Assembly (NCBI GenBank): GCA_016292045.1
Contig: JAEEZX010000019.1
Location: 1 to 64,000, forward strand
Direction of reading: 5' to 3'
DNA: 64,000 nt
DNA from: Bacteroidaceae bacterium
GTDB taxonomy: Bacteria; Bacteroidota; Bacteroidia; Bacteroidales; Bacteroidaceae
Part shown: positions 33,414-42,306 of the stretch, piece by piece
Numbering within the stretch: position 1 is the first letter of the stretch
How the letters are laid out: each line of letters opens with the position of its first letter
Program-made: the position numbers and the translations under genes
The notes under the pieces: generated by a model
Database searches by the model: none
Seen by the model: only the letters and a program-made list of their open reading frames with translations
What the model was told of the DNA's origin: nothing

Positions 33414-34394
33414 TCAGCGTGGCCGAGAGCGCCAGGAGGAGGTGCGGAGAGCAATGTTGCGCTGCAGACACTCGCTATAGAGCCAGGGCTCGCAGCTGTG
33501 GATGTCGCCCACATTGAGGAAATTCCTGTAAGGCCTGTACTCCGAACCGCTGTAGCCGCTCACCACAAGGACATGATACTCGGGCGAGAGAGTGACGGTG
33601 ACAGTGTCGTGGAGCGTGGCGGGAGTGGCATCGGTGCGCCAGTTCACAGGGTTGATGGCAATGCACGAAGAGGCAATGACAGGCTGGACATACTTCACAT
33701 CCTTCACCGTATTGTAGCAGACAGTGACACCCGTATCGTCAGCAGACAGGGCAGGACGGATGCGGCGGCACACGGCAGTGTCCGCAGGCGTCACCTTATA
33801 GCCCAGCACATAAGCGGCAGCCAACTGCGCATAGGTGTCGTCGCCGATATGCTTGAGCAGCTCCACCACAGCCTTGCCGCCCTGACTGAAACCCGCAATG
33901 ATGAGAGGACGGCTCCTGTCGCGACGGCTCTGGAAGAGGTCGAAAGCTGCGCACACATCACCCATGGGCACACGAGTGCGGCGAAAGATGGTGTCCTCGC
34001 TCTGCGTCAGCCACGTCTCCATGGTGGTGTGACGGTAGAAGGGCGCATAGAAACGGTTGCCGGGAGCCATATAGGCCGCAACGCGGAGCATCTCACGGGA
34101 CATACGCTCGCGATGCACGGGATTCCAGACGTCGGCATAGTGACAGAGGGCACCGTCGGCGGTGGTCCAGTCCTCCTCCCACGTGGACACGACATAGAAG
34201 ATGTCGGCTCCCGTGCCCGCTGTGTCTCCGTCGGCAAGGATCCACATCACGGAGTCGCGGTAGTCGGGCTCCTGCGGGATACATTCTGCCCCGGGAGCCG
34301 CCTGGAATGGCGCATTGCCGCCGCGACACAGCACATACACGCCGCAGAGGACGGCGAGGAGGATGGCCGAAAACAGGAGTATCTGGCGTCTCAC
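33414..34394 (-). CDS. DUF3089 alpha/beta-hydrolase-like protein
   Basis: The 326-residue protein has an N-terminal membrane anchor (ILLFSAILLAVLCGVYVLC) and the DUF3089 features DIFYVVSTWEEDW, NRFYAPFYRHTTMETWL and the nucleophile-elbow motif IIAGFSQGGKAV (GxSxG). A late His occurs in VGDIHSCEPW. DUF3089 proteins are probable esterases or lipases acting at the envelope. The gene lies 28 bp downstream of the patatin/barrel gene on the same strand, so the two probable hydrolases are likely expressed together. Confidence 0.82.
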   Translation of the reverse strand: MRRQILLFSAILLAVLCGVYVLCRGGNAPFQAAPGAECIPQEPDYRDSVMWILADGDTAGTGADIFYVVSTWEEDWTTADGALCHYADVWNPVHRERMSREMLRVAAYMAPGNRFYAPFYRHTTMETWLTQSEDTIFRRTRVPMGDVCAAFDLFQSRRDRSRPLIIAGFSQGGKAVVELLKHIGDDTYAQLAAAYVLGYKVTPADTAVCRRIRPALSADDTGVTVCYNTVKDVKYVQPVIASSCIAINPVNWRTDATPATLHDTVTVTLSPEYHVLVVSGYSGSEYRPYRNFLNVGDIHSCEPWLYSECLQRNIALRTSSWRSRPR

Positions 34395-34422
34395 GGGTGC
34401 AAGGCGTTTAAGTTAGCAAGGC

Positions 34423-36678
34423 CTAGAACTCATGTCCGAGGTTGAGGAAGAAGTCCAGCTTCTTGGTGTGGTTGCTGTAGCCGAAAGCCGCACCGAGGGG
34501 ACCGAACATGGTGTTGTAGTAGTAGGCAATCTGACCGCCGATGAGGGCCCTGTTGTCGAAAATCTGACCCAGCTTTCCCGAATGGGCACCGACGGCCGCG
34601 CGCACGATGATGTAGTGATTCTTGCCGATGCGCTCCTGGGCCTGCAGCTGTGCAGCCACGAAATGCTGCTTGACGAACTCCATATTGCCTATGCCGGCAA
34701 AGGGCATCTGCTGCTCGATGTAGTGACCGAACCAGCTGCCTCCGACAGTGTTGCCGAAGATGGTGGGCACCTCGTCGCCGAAGAGCAGACGGCCGTAGAA
34801 CATGGGCTGCAGCGTGAAACGCTTACCGATGGTGAACGACATACGCCAGTCGGCGCTAACCTCGTGCATACCGGAGGTCTTCCCCACCTTGTTGCCGAAG
34901 TCGTCGAGCACGTCGAGCTGCGTGAAATCGTTGGTGACATAGGCGTATTCAGCCTTGAAGCGTGCGCCCTGCGTGGGGAAATACCAATGGTCCTCGCTGT
35001 TGTAGTTGACACGGGTGCGATAGCTGACGAAATGCTGGTTGGGCAGCGTCAGACGCACGGCATGGTCGGAACCGAGCTTGTCGAGATAGTGCACGTAGTC
35101 CCAGCGCAAACCCACCTGCACGTTGAAATTGCGCAGGTCGAAGTTGAAGGGCGTGAATTCGGCCTGCGACTGGTTGTAGCGCACGTCGAAATCGAGGTCA
35201 CCATTCTTGAAGACGTCCACATCGTAGTGGCGGAAGGTGTAGCTGAGCTTGGGACGCGTGAAGAAGGCGGGATGCACAGTGAAATCTCCCCGCGCAAAGA
35301 TACGCTTGCCCAGACGCACGGTGAGCTCCGTGTTCACAGGAATGGAGGTCCTCAGAGGCACGGTGGCGCCCAACTGCAGGGCAGCGTGCTCCTCCTGGTC
35401 GTAGCGGGCACCTATGTGGAGCATCATCGACTTGCGGTTGCCCACCGAAAGGTGCACGCGCACGCCGTCGCTCTCGGGGATCACGTCACACTCAGCACTC
35501 TGATAGAAGAGATCCATGCGCAGGCTCGTCGTGATGAGCTGCACGGTGGTGGCGTCGATGCTGTCGTTCTTGTCCAGATTGAATTTGCGGCGCAGGAAGC
35601 GCTCGTCGTGCTTCGTCAGATTGCCGAAGTCGTAGCTCTTGACGTATTGCTTCTCCGTGAGCACCTTGGGGCGCAGCGGCTGATGGATGACGGGGCGGAA
35701 ACTGTCGTCGATGCCTATCTTCTTCTTCAGGGCGATGATAGCATCCCAGTTTTCGTTGCCGGCCCGCTCACCGCGACGGATGAGCGAATCAATGGCTTCC
35801 GTGGTGAAACTGCCCGTGCTGTAGCCCCTCACGTCGACCCTCATATGGAGGTCGGTGATGGCGAGGTTCTCCTCCACCTTGTTCTTACAGTTCACATCGA
35901 CAATCTGTCCGATGACGCTCAACGTGCCGGTCAGGTCTTCTGCGGTCTTGGCATCGCCCTGCACGGTGACACCGATGATGACCTCGGCACCCATCTCGCG
36001 GGCGAGGTCGGCGGGATAGTTGTTCTTCAGGCCGCCGTCCACCAGCACCATGTCGCCCATTCTCACGGGCGAGAACACAGCGGGAATGGCCATTGAGGCA
36101 CGCATACACTGCCAGAGACGTCCGCTGTGGAAGTCCACCTCGCTGTTGTCCACGATGTTGGTGGCCACGCAAGCAAAGGGGATGCAAAGGTCCTTGTTGA
36201 AGTCGAGGGAGTCGTTGTAGCCCATGCAGACGCGCTGGAACAGTTCGGCCAGGTTCTTACCCTTCACCAGTCCGCCAGCGTTCTTGTCGTGCTTGCCAAA
36301 GGCAAAACCCGTCGAGAAGAGGTATGTGTTGCTCTTGCTGCGGTCGTCGAGACTCTGGTTGCGCAGATTTTCCTTGTCGGTGATGACATAGCCCCAGTCC
36401 TGCCTGAGCACCAGCGAATCGAGCGCATCGGCGTTGTATCCGATGGCGTAGAGACCGCCGATGATGCTGCCCATAGACGTACCGGTGATGACGTCCACGG
36501 GGATGCCGGCCTTCTCCAGCACCTTGAGCACACCGATGTGCGCCATTCCCTTGGCACCGCCGCCGCTGAGCACGACGCCCACACGCTTTCTCCTGACTTG
36601 CGTGCTGTCGGGATTGGCACTCACGGCAAAACTTATCAGCACGGCAACGAGCAACAGAAGTATCTTTTTCATTTTCAT
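34423..36678 (-). CDS. Patatin-like phospholipase fused to an outer-membrane barrel (type Vd/PlpD-like)
   Basis: The 751-residue protein has a signal peptide (MKMKKILLLLVAVLISFAVSA) and a patatin domain with the oxyanion GGGAKG, the nucleophile GTSMGS (GxSxG), and the catalytic Asp in DGGLKNN. A POTRA-like linker (about 320-400) follows. The remaining 350 residues are a BamA/TamA-type barrel (LSVGNRKSMMLHIGARYDQEEHAALQLGATVP) ending in LNLGHEF with a terminal Phe, the usual barrel signal. In PlpD relatives the patatin domain is on the cell surface or released. It probably acts on lipids. Confidence 0.9.
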   Translation of the reverse strand: MKMKKILLLLVAVLISFAVSANPDSTQVRRKRVGVVLSGGGAKGMAHIGVLKVLEKAGIPVDVITGTSMGSIIGGLYAIGYNADALDSLVLRQDWGYVITDKENLRNQSLDDRSKSNTYLFSTGFAFGKHDKNAGGLVKGKNLAELFQRVCMGYNDSLDFNKDLCIPFACVATNIVDNSEVDFHSGRLWQCMRASMAIPAVFSPVRMGDMVLVDGGLKNNYPADLAREMGAEVIIGVTVQGDAKTAEDLTGTLSVIGQIVDVNCKNKVEENLAITDLHMRVDVRGYSTGSFTTEAIDSLIRRGERAGNENWDAIIALKKKIGIDDSFRPVIHQPLRPKVLTEKQYVKSYDFGNLTKHDERFLRRKFNLDKNDSIDATTVQLITTSLRMDLFYQSAECDVIPESDGVRVHLSVGNRKSMMLHIGARYDQEEHAALQLGATVPLRTSIPVNTELTVRLGKRIFARGDFTVHPAFFTRPKLSYTFRHYDVDVFKNGDLDFDVRYNQSQAEFTPFNFDLRNFNVQVGLRWDYVHYLDKLGSDHAVRLTLPNQHFVSYRTRVNYNSEDHWYFPTQGARFKAEYAYVTNDFTQLDVLDDFGNKVGKTSGMHEVSADWRMSFTIGKRFTLQPMFYGRLLFGDEVPTIFGNTVGGSWFGHYIEQQMPFAGIGNMEFVKQHFVAAQLQAQERIGKNHYIIVRAAVGAHSGKLGQIFDNRALIGGQIAYYYNTMFGPLGAAFGYSNHTKKLDFFLNLGHEF

Positions 36679-36704
36679 TTAAACATAATTAACGTTTACG
36701 GCTG

Positions 36705-36712
36705 CAAAGGTC
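36705..36712 (-). promoter_or_regulatory. -7-like element GACCTTTG for the patatin gene
   Basis: GACCTTTG on the minus strand lies 26 nt before the ATG at 36678. The first base deviates from the TAnnTTTG consensus, so it is weaker than the others. Confidence 0.5.
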
Positions 36713-36826
36713 GTGATTTTTTTCAAAATACGGCAATTTCAGCCCTTTTTTCGTACTCTTACAGCGCAAATATGCCGTCAGAGACGGGAAAAAGACATCA
36801 AAGATGAAAATACGAAGTATTGAGGC

Positions 36827-37291
36827 CTAGGATTTGAAAGTCTGGTAAATCTCGTAGGTGCCGTCGTCAAAGAACACCCGAATCTCCGAAATCCTGCGCT
36901 CTTTTTTGTCAACATTTTTTACCGACTCCTGCGCCTGACTGTGCATCTTGCTCCTGGCACCCTGCGAGGAGGGGCCGGAAGGCTGCGCAGACATCTGGCT
37001 GAAGAGGTCGCCGAAGACCCCCGCATCGTCGCCATCTTGCGGACGCGCATCCGCGCGCGCGAGCGCATTATCAGAGGTGGAGGACAGCTTCATCTCACCC
37101 TCGCCGAACATGAGCCAGTTGAGACTGATCTCCGGGAAGCACTCGTGGATGGCACTCGCGGTGGCCAAGGTGGGCTGGGTGCGCCCGTTGAAGATGCCGG
37201 AGAGGGTGGCGGGAGCGATACCTATCCTGTGAGCAAAGTCCACCTGAGTGCAACCTTGCTGCTCCATGATGAGTTTGATGCGGTCTTTCAT
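36827..37291 (-). CDS. XRE-family helix-turn-helix regulator
   Basis: The start at 37291 (MKDRIKLIMEQQGCTQVDFAHRIGIAPATLSGIFNGRTQPTLATASAIHECFPEISLNWLMFGEGEM) gives a standard Cro/CI-type HTH of about 65 residues. The track start at 37378 lies upstream of the -7 element. The remaining 90 residues are low-complexity, with a Ser/Gln-rich stretch and a C-terminal KKERRISEIRVFFDDGTYEIYQTFKS that looks like a small beta motif. Proteins of this layout are common in Bacteroidales; the regulated genes are unknown. It is flanked by gene-free DNA on the upstream side. Confidence 0.82.
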   Translation of the reverse strand: MKDRIKLIMEQQGCTQVDFAHRIGIAPATLSGIFNGRTQPTLATASAIHECFPEISLNWLMFGEGEMKLSSTSDNALARADARPQDGDDAGVFGDLFSQMSAQPSGPSSQGARSKMHSQAQESVKNVDKKERRISEIRVFFDDGTYEIYQTFKS

Positions 37292-37344
37292 AATCAAAAA
37301 AAAACGATGCACCCCGAAAGAGGCGACGAGTAAATTTTCGGAGG

Positions 37345-37352
37345 CAAAGGTA
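37345..37352 (-). promoter_or_regulatory. -7 element TACCTTTG for the XRE regulator
   Basis: TACCTTTG on the minus strand about 53 nt before the ATG at 37291, with a GTTGC about 20 nt further upstream. Confidence 0.6.
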
Positions 37353-38026
37353 CGAAAAATAATCCAAACAAGCAACAATTCGGGAACGAAAATTTAAATT
37401 CGGCATCAATAAATTTTATTCACATCCTCAGATTTATATCTGTAATCATCAGGGTGCCGTTCACAGCGTTTACATATCTGTATTTTAACATCCGCACTTC
37501 AAGTTGACTGTTCACTTAAAAATGCATAAAAATCATATAGACCGATAGTTATATACGTAAAAACGGCCGAAAACAGGCACTTTTTGCCGCTTTGAAAGAT
37601 TATTCGCCCATATTAACACTTTCTTAAGACTCCTTTGGCTTAATACGAATGTACTATCTTATTGATTTAGTGCAAATAAACCACACAAAAGATGTCGTGC
37701 TATTTATGCGGGGCAAAAACAGGCTATCAAGATGTGATTTAACATTTACATCTATACCGGCCCTCTCCTCGCTCCGGTTTAAAAATTTAAATATTCAATT
37801 TTGTGACCGGGAGTGCTTTCTTTTGCGTTTGTAAATGTGAAGCGCCCGTTTAGGTTTGTAAACGTAAAAATCTCAAATTTTCGTGCTCTATTTGGGTTCG
37901 AATCACTGACAAAACTCTCCCGTCCACGCAATTCTCACGAAGGGAGAAAACGGCAAAAAGCCCTCTATTCTTAGGGGTTAGGCCACAAAATTTGTGTTTG
38001 GAAAAAACGTCGAGATAGAGTGAAAA
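37353..38026. other. AT-rich intergenic region without a supportable gene
   Basis: The longest gene-free stretch in the window. The 61-residue ORF at 37649-37834 has no promoter, no family resemblance and biased composition. A short direct repeat GTTTGTAAATGT / GTTTGTAAACGT occurs near 37828 and 37854. No tRNA, terminator or riboswitch could be supported. It may hold a small RNA or be a scar. Confidence 0.5.
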
Positions 38027-39058
38027 CTATTGCAGAATGAACAAAACGAGCTCCAGAAGAAGGTCGCCGGGAGCCATTCTGCAGCCTCCCACCCCCTTCG
38101 ACTTACCGTCCGTTTGGCGTATCTCATGCAAAATGTTCAACACCTTTTTTGCAGGATACGTTTTCATGCCCGGCACGATGTCCTTGCGCACCTTCCAGTC
38201 GGGCTGTCCGAGCCACGCGGCCACACCCTTCTCCGTCTTGTCGGGAGCGTAGAACGTGAGCATCAGATCGGAATAGAAACCGTAGAGAACGGAAAGCGTG
38301 GGCGAAATAGCAAAAGAACGGGGATTGCTGTTAAAATATTTTACGATTTTCAGCGCCTGAGCTTTGTTCCTGCGTGCAAGCGCGGACACCAGTTCGTAAT
38401 TATTATACTCACGCGAAAGGCCGGTTTGCTCCTCCACCATCATCGCAGTGATGCGTCGCTCGCCCTGCGGGAGGGCATTGCAGAGCTTGCTTATCTCGCT
38501 GTCCATGCGGGCGAGGTCGAGCCCCACAAACTCCACGAGCATCTCCACAGCCTTCGTCTCTATGTCGGCACCCTTCTCCTTTGCCGTGCGAGTGACAAAC
38601 CCGGGCATCGACGTGTCGTAGATGCGTTTGCTCTCAAAGACAACGCCTGCCTTGGCAACAGCTTTGGAAGCCGACTTGCGGCTGTCCATCACCCCGCCCT
38701 TGTGACAGAGGATGAGCACGGTGGTGGGCGAAGGATTCTTGGCGTAGGCCTCCAGAGCGTCCAGATTGCCGCGCATCTGCTGCGCCTCGCGTACCAGAAC
38801 TACACGGCGTCCGCCCATGACGGGGAACTGACGGCACGAATCGGCAATGCGCTTGGCATCCGACTCCAGACCGTAGAATATCTCAGCGTCGAAGTCGCGC
38901 TGTCCCTCGGGAGCCAACGTGTCGAAGAGGAAAGAAGAAAGACGGTCGATGAAGAACGGTTCTTCGCCCTCCAGCAAATAGATGGGGGCAACGACACCGC
39001 TCCTGACATCACGCATGATATCCTCAACGGCAGGTCCTGTGACGCGACTCTGAGCCAT
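38027..39058 (-). CDS. holA: DNA polymerase III delta subunit
   Basis: The 343-residue clamp-loader subunit starts MAQSRVTGPAVEDIMRDVRSG at 39058. The track start at 39184 runs over the promoter. Motifs: PIYLLEGEEPFFIDRLSSFL, RRVVLVREAQQMRGNLDALEAY, EYNNYELVSALARRNKAQALKIVKYF, YGFYSDLMLTFYA. HolA opens the beta clamp at the replication fork. The -7 element TATTTTTG (39075-39068) leaves only a few nucleotides before the ATG, so the message may be nearly leaderless. It is divergent from the HsdR_N-like gene. Confidence 0.93.
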   Translation of the reverse strand: MAQSRVTGPAVEDIMRDVRSGVVAPIYLLEGEEPFFIDRLSSFLFDTLAPEGQRDFDAEIFYGLESDAKRIADSCRQFPVMGGRRVVLVREAQQMRGNLDALEAYAKNPSPTTVLILCHKGGVMDSRKSASKAVAKAGVVFESKRIYDTSMPGFVTRTAKEKGADIETKAVEMLVEFVGLDLARMDSEISKLCNALPQGERRITAMMVEEQTGLSREYNNYELVSALARRNKAQALKIVKYFNSNPRSFAISPTLSVLYGFYSDLMLTFYAPDKTEKGVAAWLGQPDWKVRKDIVPGMKTYPAKKVLNILHEIRQTDGKSKGVGGCRMAPGDLLLELVLFILQ

Positions 39059-39067
39059 ATTCAATTG

Positions 39068-39075
39068 CAAAAATA
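39068..39075 (-). promoter_or_regulatory. -7 element TATTTTTG for holA
   Basis: TATTTTTGCAATTGAATATGG on the minus strand: the G of the -7 element lies 9 nt before the ATG. Confidence 0.6.
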
Positions 39076-39140
39076 CAAAAAAGAGCAAAGGATAGGGCGC
39101 AAAGGACGGAAGTTTTTTTCGTTCTTTCAAGGTTTTTTCA

Positions 39141-39148
39141 TACTTTTG
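39141..39148 (+). promoter_or_regulatory. -7 element TACTTTTG for the HsdR_N-like gene
   Basis: TACTTTTGCG lies 41 nt before the ATG at 39190 and about 65 bp from the divergent holA -7 element. Confidence 0.6.
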
Positions 39149-39189
39149 CGAACAAACACAAGACAGACGCTGTGAAGCACACACTCAAT

Positions 39190-39621
39190 ATGCCACCTGC
39201 GAAGCTCACGCTGACGAAACAGCGCGGCGTCGTGAAGGTGTGGGACACGCTGAGAGGAAAGTGGGTGAAATTCACTCCCGAGGAATGGGTGCGACAGACG
39301 TTCTGCCACTGGATGACGGGCGAACTGGGCTATCCCGCAGCACGGCTGGGCAACGAGATAGCAATAGAGCAGAACGGTATGCGCAGACGCTGCGACAGCA
39401 TCTTCTACGACACGGAAGGACGTCCCGCCATCATCATCGAATACAAGGCGCCGTACGTACCGCTGACGGAGCGCGTGCTCGACCAGGCTATACGGTATAA
39501 TATGGTGCTGCGTGTGCCCCGTCTGTTCATCAGCAACGGTATGGAGCACTGGAGCGTGGAGATAGACGAAAACGACACGCCCCACATCAGGAGGAGCGTG
39601 CCGAAATATAACGATTTGTAA
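39190..39621 (+). CDS. Stand-alone HsdR N-terminal-like nuclease-fold protein
   Basis: The 143-residue protein (MPPAKLTLTKQRGVVKVWDTLRGKWVKFTPEEWVRQTFCHWM) has the PD-(D/E)xK pattern RRRCDSIFYDTEGRPAIIIEYKAP (D...ExK), as in the N-terminus of type I restriction HsdR subunits. It has no helicase domain, and no HsdM/HsdS is nearby. Stand-alone copies beside holA are widespread in Bacteroidetes, so a housekeeping DNA-repair or nuclease role seems likelier than restriction; this is inference. A GTG at 39172 is an alternative start. Confidence 0.78.
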   Translation: MPPAKLTLTKQRGVVKVWDTLRGKWVKFTPEEWVRQTFCHWMTGELGYPAARLGNEIAIEQNGMRRRCDSIFYDTEGRPAIIIEYKAPYVPLTERVLDQAIRYNMVLRVPRLFISNGMEHWSVEIDENDTPHIRRSVPKYNDL

Positions 39622-39633
39622 GGGGGATATGCC

Positions 39634-40455
39634 CTACTCGTCTGTCTTGCGCACAGAACGGCGGCGTTTCGGCTTGTCGTCCGTTGCGACGGTCACCTGT
39701 ACACCTGCCAGTTCGGGATCAATCATGATACGGCCGCAGTATTCGCACACGATAATCTTCTTGCGCATGCGGATATCAAGCTGACGCTGGGGCGGAATCT
39801 TGTTGAAGCAGCCACCGCAGGCATCACGCTGCACATAGACCACGCCGAGACCGTTGCGGCAGTTCTTACGGATGCGCTTGAATGCTGTCAGCAGACGCGT
39901 CTCGATGGTGAGCTCCGTAGCCTGAGCCTGCTCCTTGAGCTTCTCTTCCTCCTCGCGGGTCTCCTTGGTAACCTCCTCCAGCTCCACACGCTTGGCGTCA
40001 AGGTCTGCACGGCGGTCGTTCACGAGGGTGTTGTTGCGCAGAGCCTCTTCCTCCTTGGCCTTGATACGCTCCTTGGCCTCGTTGATTTTCTTCTCGTTGA
40101 GCTGAATGTCGAGCTCGGCATACTCAATCTGCTTGGAGAGGTTGTCGTACTCGCGGTTGTTGCGCACGTTGTCAATCTGCGTCTTGAAGCGCTCGATATT
40201 CATCTCGTTCTCCTTGATGTTTGCCTGGCGCTCGCTCACTTCCTTCTTCAGCGTGATGATGTCGTTGTTGATGTTCTCGATACGGGTGGTGAGGCCCTCG
40301 ATTTCATCCTCGAGGTCGCGCACCTCCTCGGGCAGTTCGCCGCGGATGGTACGTATCTTGTCAATCTCCGAGAGAAGCGTCTGCAGCTTATACAGATTCT
40401 TCAGCTTCTCCTCCACCTTGAGGTCAGCGACATTTTTCTTGTTGTCTCTTGCCAT
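39634..40455 (-). CDS. Coiled-coil protein with C-terminal C4 zinc ribbon
   Basis: The 273-residue protein is an almost continuous coiled coil (about 10-190, for example EVRDLEDEIEGLTTRIENINNDIITLKKEVSERQ) followed by a zinc ribbon CGGCFNKIPPQRQ...CEYCGRI and a basic tail (KPKRRRSVRKTDE). This is the C4-type zinc-ribbon/CT398-like family, whose members have been linked to secretion and nucleic-acid handling; no firm function is known. It lies 1 bp from the Nif3-family gene, and the two are neighbours in many Bacteroidetes. Confidence 0.85.
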   Translation of the reverse strand: MARDNKKNVADLKVEEKLKNLYKLQTLLSEIDKIRTIRGELPEEVRDLEDEIEGLTTRIENINNDIITLKKEVSERQANIKENEMNIERFKTQIDNVRNNREYDNLSKQIEYAELDIQLNEKKINEAKERIKAKEEEALRNNTLVNDRRADLDAKRVELEEVTKETREEEEKLKEQAQATELTIETRLLTAFKRIRKNCRNGLGVVYVQRDACGGCFNKIPPQRQLDIRMRKKIIVCEYCGRIMIDPELAGVQVTVATDDKPKRRRSVRKTDE

Positions 40456-40456
40456 T

Positions 40457-41218
40457 CTAAATCAGATATTTTATAGGGTTTGTATTTATTTCTGTCATAT
40501 AGAGTGAAAGCTCGGGCAGGCGCTCCTCAAGAACGCGCTGCAGGAGTTCGACGGTGTATTGCTCGCTCTCGTAGTGACCCAGGACGGCAATCTGTATCTT
40601 ATCATCATAACCGAAATAACGATGATAATGCATCTCACCCGTGAGGAATGCGTCAGCCTCCTGACGTACGGCCTCGTCTATCGCGAAATCTCCGGCACCT
40701 CCACATATGGCCACACTGCCTATCGGACGGGAAAGCATCTCGTTGTGCATCAGACACGAGCAACGGAAGGTTTCCTTGACACGCTCCAGGAAAAACTCGG
40801 CCTGCTCCTCCACAGGAAGATAGCCCAACACTCCTCCGCCCTGCATGGGAACGACATCGATGAGCCCCAGTTTCTCTGCTATCATGTAGTTCACACCGTC
40901 CTCTGCATTGTCGAGATTGGTGTGGGCGGCATAGATGGCAATGTCGTTCTGGATGGCCAGACGAAGGCAACGCTCCACATCAGTGGCATCGGAAACACAC
41001 TTGAGAGCACGGAAGAGCAGAGGATGATGAGACACAATCATGTTGCAACCCAAATCCACAGCCTCGTGAAGCACGTCTTCCGTGACGTCCAAACACAATA
41101 AGGCCCCTGAAACCTCCGTCTCTGTCAATCCGCACTGAAGTCCAGCATTATCATAGCTCTCTTGCAGGGGCAGAGGCGCGAAATGTTCAAGGGCATCGAT
41201 TACTTCCCTGACTTTCAC
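40457..41218 (-). CDS. Nif3-like dinuclear metal-centre protein
   Basis: The protein has the metal ligands and motifs of the NIF3/GTP cyclohydrolase I type 2 family: ESYDNAGLQCG, MIVSHHPLLFRAL (HH ligands), AIYAAHTNLDNAEDGVNYMIAE, and LTGEMHYHRYFGY with a late HYESE. Family function is unclear. The N-terminus KVREVIDALEHFAPLPLQE points to a GTG start at 41218 (or 41224) rather than the ATG at 41257, which falls within a -7 element. Confidence 0.88.
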   Translation of the reverse strand: MKVREVIDALEHFAPLPLQESYDNAGLQCGLTETEVSGALLCLDVTEDVLHEAVDLGCNMIVSHHPLLFRALKCVSDATDVERCLRLAIQNDIAIYAAHTNLDNAEDGVNYMIAEKLGLIDVVPMQGGGVLGYLPVEEQAEFFLERVKETFRCSCLMHNEMLSRPIGSVAICGGAGDFAIDEAVRQEADAFLTGEMHYHRYFGYDDKIQIAVLGHYESEQYTVELLQRVLEERLPELSLYMTEINTNPIKYLI

Positions 41219-41246
41219 ACTCACGTGATATATCTGTTTTCGGCCA

Positions 41247-41254
41247 CAAAAGTA
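41247..41254 (-). promoter_or_regulatory. -7 element TACTTTTG for the Nif3/zinc-ribbon pair
   Basis: TACTTTTG on the minus strand 28 nt before the GTG at 41218; it rules out the track ATG at 41257. Confidence 0.6.
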
Positions 41255-41318
41255 CAAAAAAATTAAGTGTTGTGGAGCATCGTCGGGCGCTTTTTTCCCT
41301 TATTTGCGATTTTTTGAC

Positions 41319-41326
41319 TACTTTTG
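41319..41326 (+). promoter_or_regulatory. -7 element TACTTTTG for the agmatine genes
   Basis: GACTACTTTTGCACC lies 47 nt before the ATG at 41374, divergent from the Nif3 promoter. Confidence 0.65.
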
Positions 41327-41373
41327 CACCATATTTCGGGCGCACGCGCACATATATTTAAACGTATAGCGAC

Positions 41374-42306
41374 ATGAGACGACTGCCAGCAGAATGGGAA
41401 CCACAAGAAGCCGTACTCCTTACATGGCCACATGAAGGAACCGACTGGTGCGACTCTCTGGAGGACGTGGAAAAATGTTATGTGAACATCGCCAGCGAGA
41501 TTGCAAAACGTGAGACGCTGTGGATTGTCACTCCCGAACCGGAACACGTGCGAAACCTGCTGAACGGCATCGAAGCAAAGATAATAATGTGTCCGACGAA
41601 CGACACATGGGCGCGCGACCACGCCTTCATCTCCGTGGAGGAAGACGGCGAGAGACGATTGCTGGACTTCCGTTTCAACGCATGGGGAGGCAAGTTTGAG
41701 GCAGAGCTCGACAACGCCATCAACACCCATATACAATGGGCCGTAGACGGCATATACGAAGACCATCTGGACGTAGAACTGGAAGGCGGCAGCATCGAAT
41801 CGGACGGTCGGGGCACCATACTCACCACCGTGAGATGCAACAAAAACCCCAACAGACGCAAAGCCGGAGAAGATATCGAAAGCGTATTTATCAACAGTCT
41901 TGGAGCCAAACGAATCCTATGGCTGGAGAACGGCGGACTGGAACATGACGACACGGACGGTCACATCGACACGCTGGCACGTTTTGCTCCCAATGACGTA
42001 ATCGTCTACGGAGAGGGCGACGAAGCCCTTCTAACGGAACTGAAAGCTCTGCGTACGATGGAGGGCAAGCCCTATACTCTTGTGCCGCTACCACCCTATC
42101 ACGTCAATTTCCTCATCATGAACGGTGCCGTGCTGGTGCCCTTCTATGAAAACGGGGACGACAACGAAAGAGCTCGGAAGACTCTGCAGAGTGTTTTCCC
42201 GGAAAGAGAAATCGTGGGCATCAACTGCCGCATACTGCTCACACAGAACGGCAGCCTGCATTGCTGCACCATGCAGTTTCCACTCATAAAAAAGGAAGCA
42301 GAATGA
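41374..42306 (+). CDS. aguA: Agmatine deiminase family protein
   Basis: The 310-residue guanidino-modifying enzyme has the active-site segments WPHEGTDW, TNDTWARDHAF, LEGGSIESDG, DDTDGHIDTLARF and NGSLHCCTMQFP, with the nucleophilic Cys in the last. It should convert agmatine to N-carbamoylputrescine. It is shorter than plant and Pseudomonas enzymes and is of the bacterial PPAD-like size. It overlaps the amidase gene by 4 bp (ATGA), and the pairing makes a role in putrescine synthesis very likely. Confidence 0.92.
   Translation: MRRLPAEWEPQEAVLLTWPHEGTDWCDSLEDVEKCYVNIASEIAKRETLWIVTPEPEHVRNLLNGIEAKIIMCPTNDTWARDHAFISVEEDGERRLLDFRFNAWGGKFEAELDNAINTHIQWAVDGIYEDHLDVELEGGSIESDGRGTILTTVRCNKNPNRRKAGEDIESVFINSLGAKRILWLENGGLEHDDTDGHIDTLARFAPNDVIVYGEGDEALLTELKALRTMEGKPYTLVPLPPYHVNFLIMNGAVLVPFYENGDDNERARKTLQSVFPEREIVGINCRILLTQNGSLHCCTMQFPLIKKEAE

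Noticed and set aside
34432-36096. 554-residue plus-strand ORF opposite the patatin gene
   Set aside because: Shadow frame rich in E/V/H; the minus-strand product has complete patatin and barrel signatures.
37649-37834. 61-residue ORF in the long intergenic region
   Set aside because: No promoter, no start context and no recognisable composition; probably chance.
37890-37911. TTTGGGTTCGAATCACTGAC, which resembles a tRNA T-arm
   Set aside because: The flanking bases do not pair as a T stem, and no acceptor, D or anticodon arm lies upstream; no tRNA or tRNA fragment can be supported.
39190-39621. Type I restriction-modification system
   Set aside because: Only an HsdR_N-like domain is present; no helicase, methyltransferase or specificity subunit lies near it.
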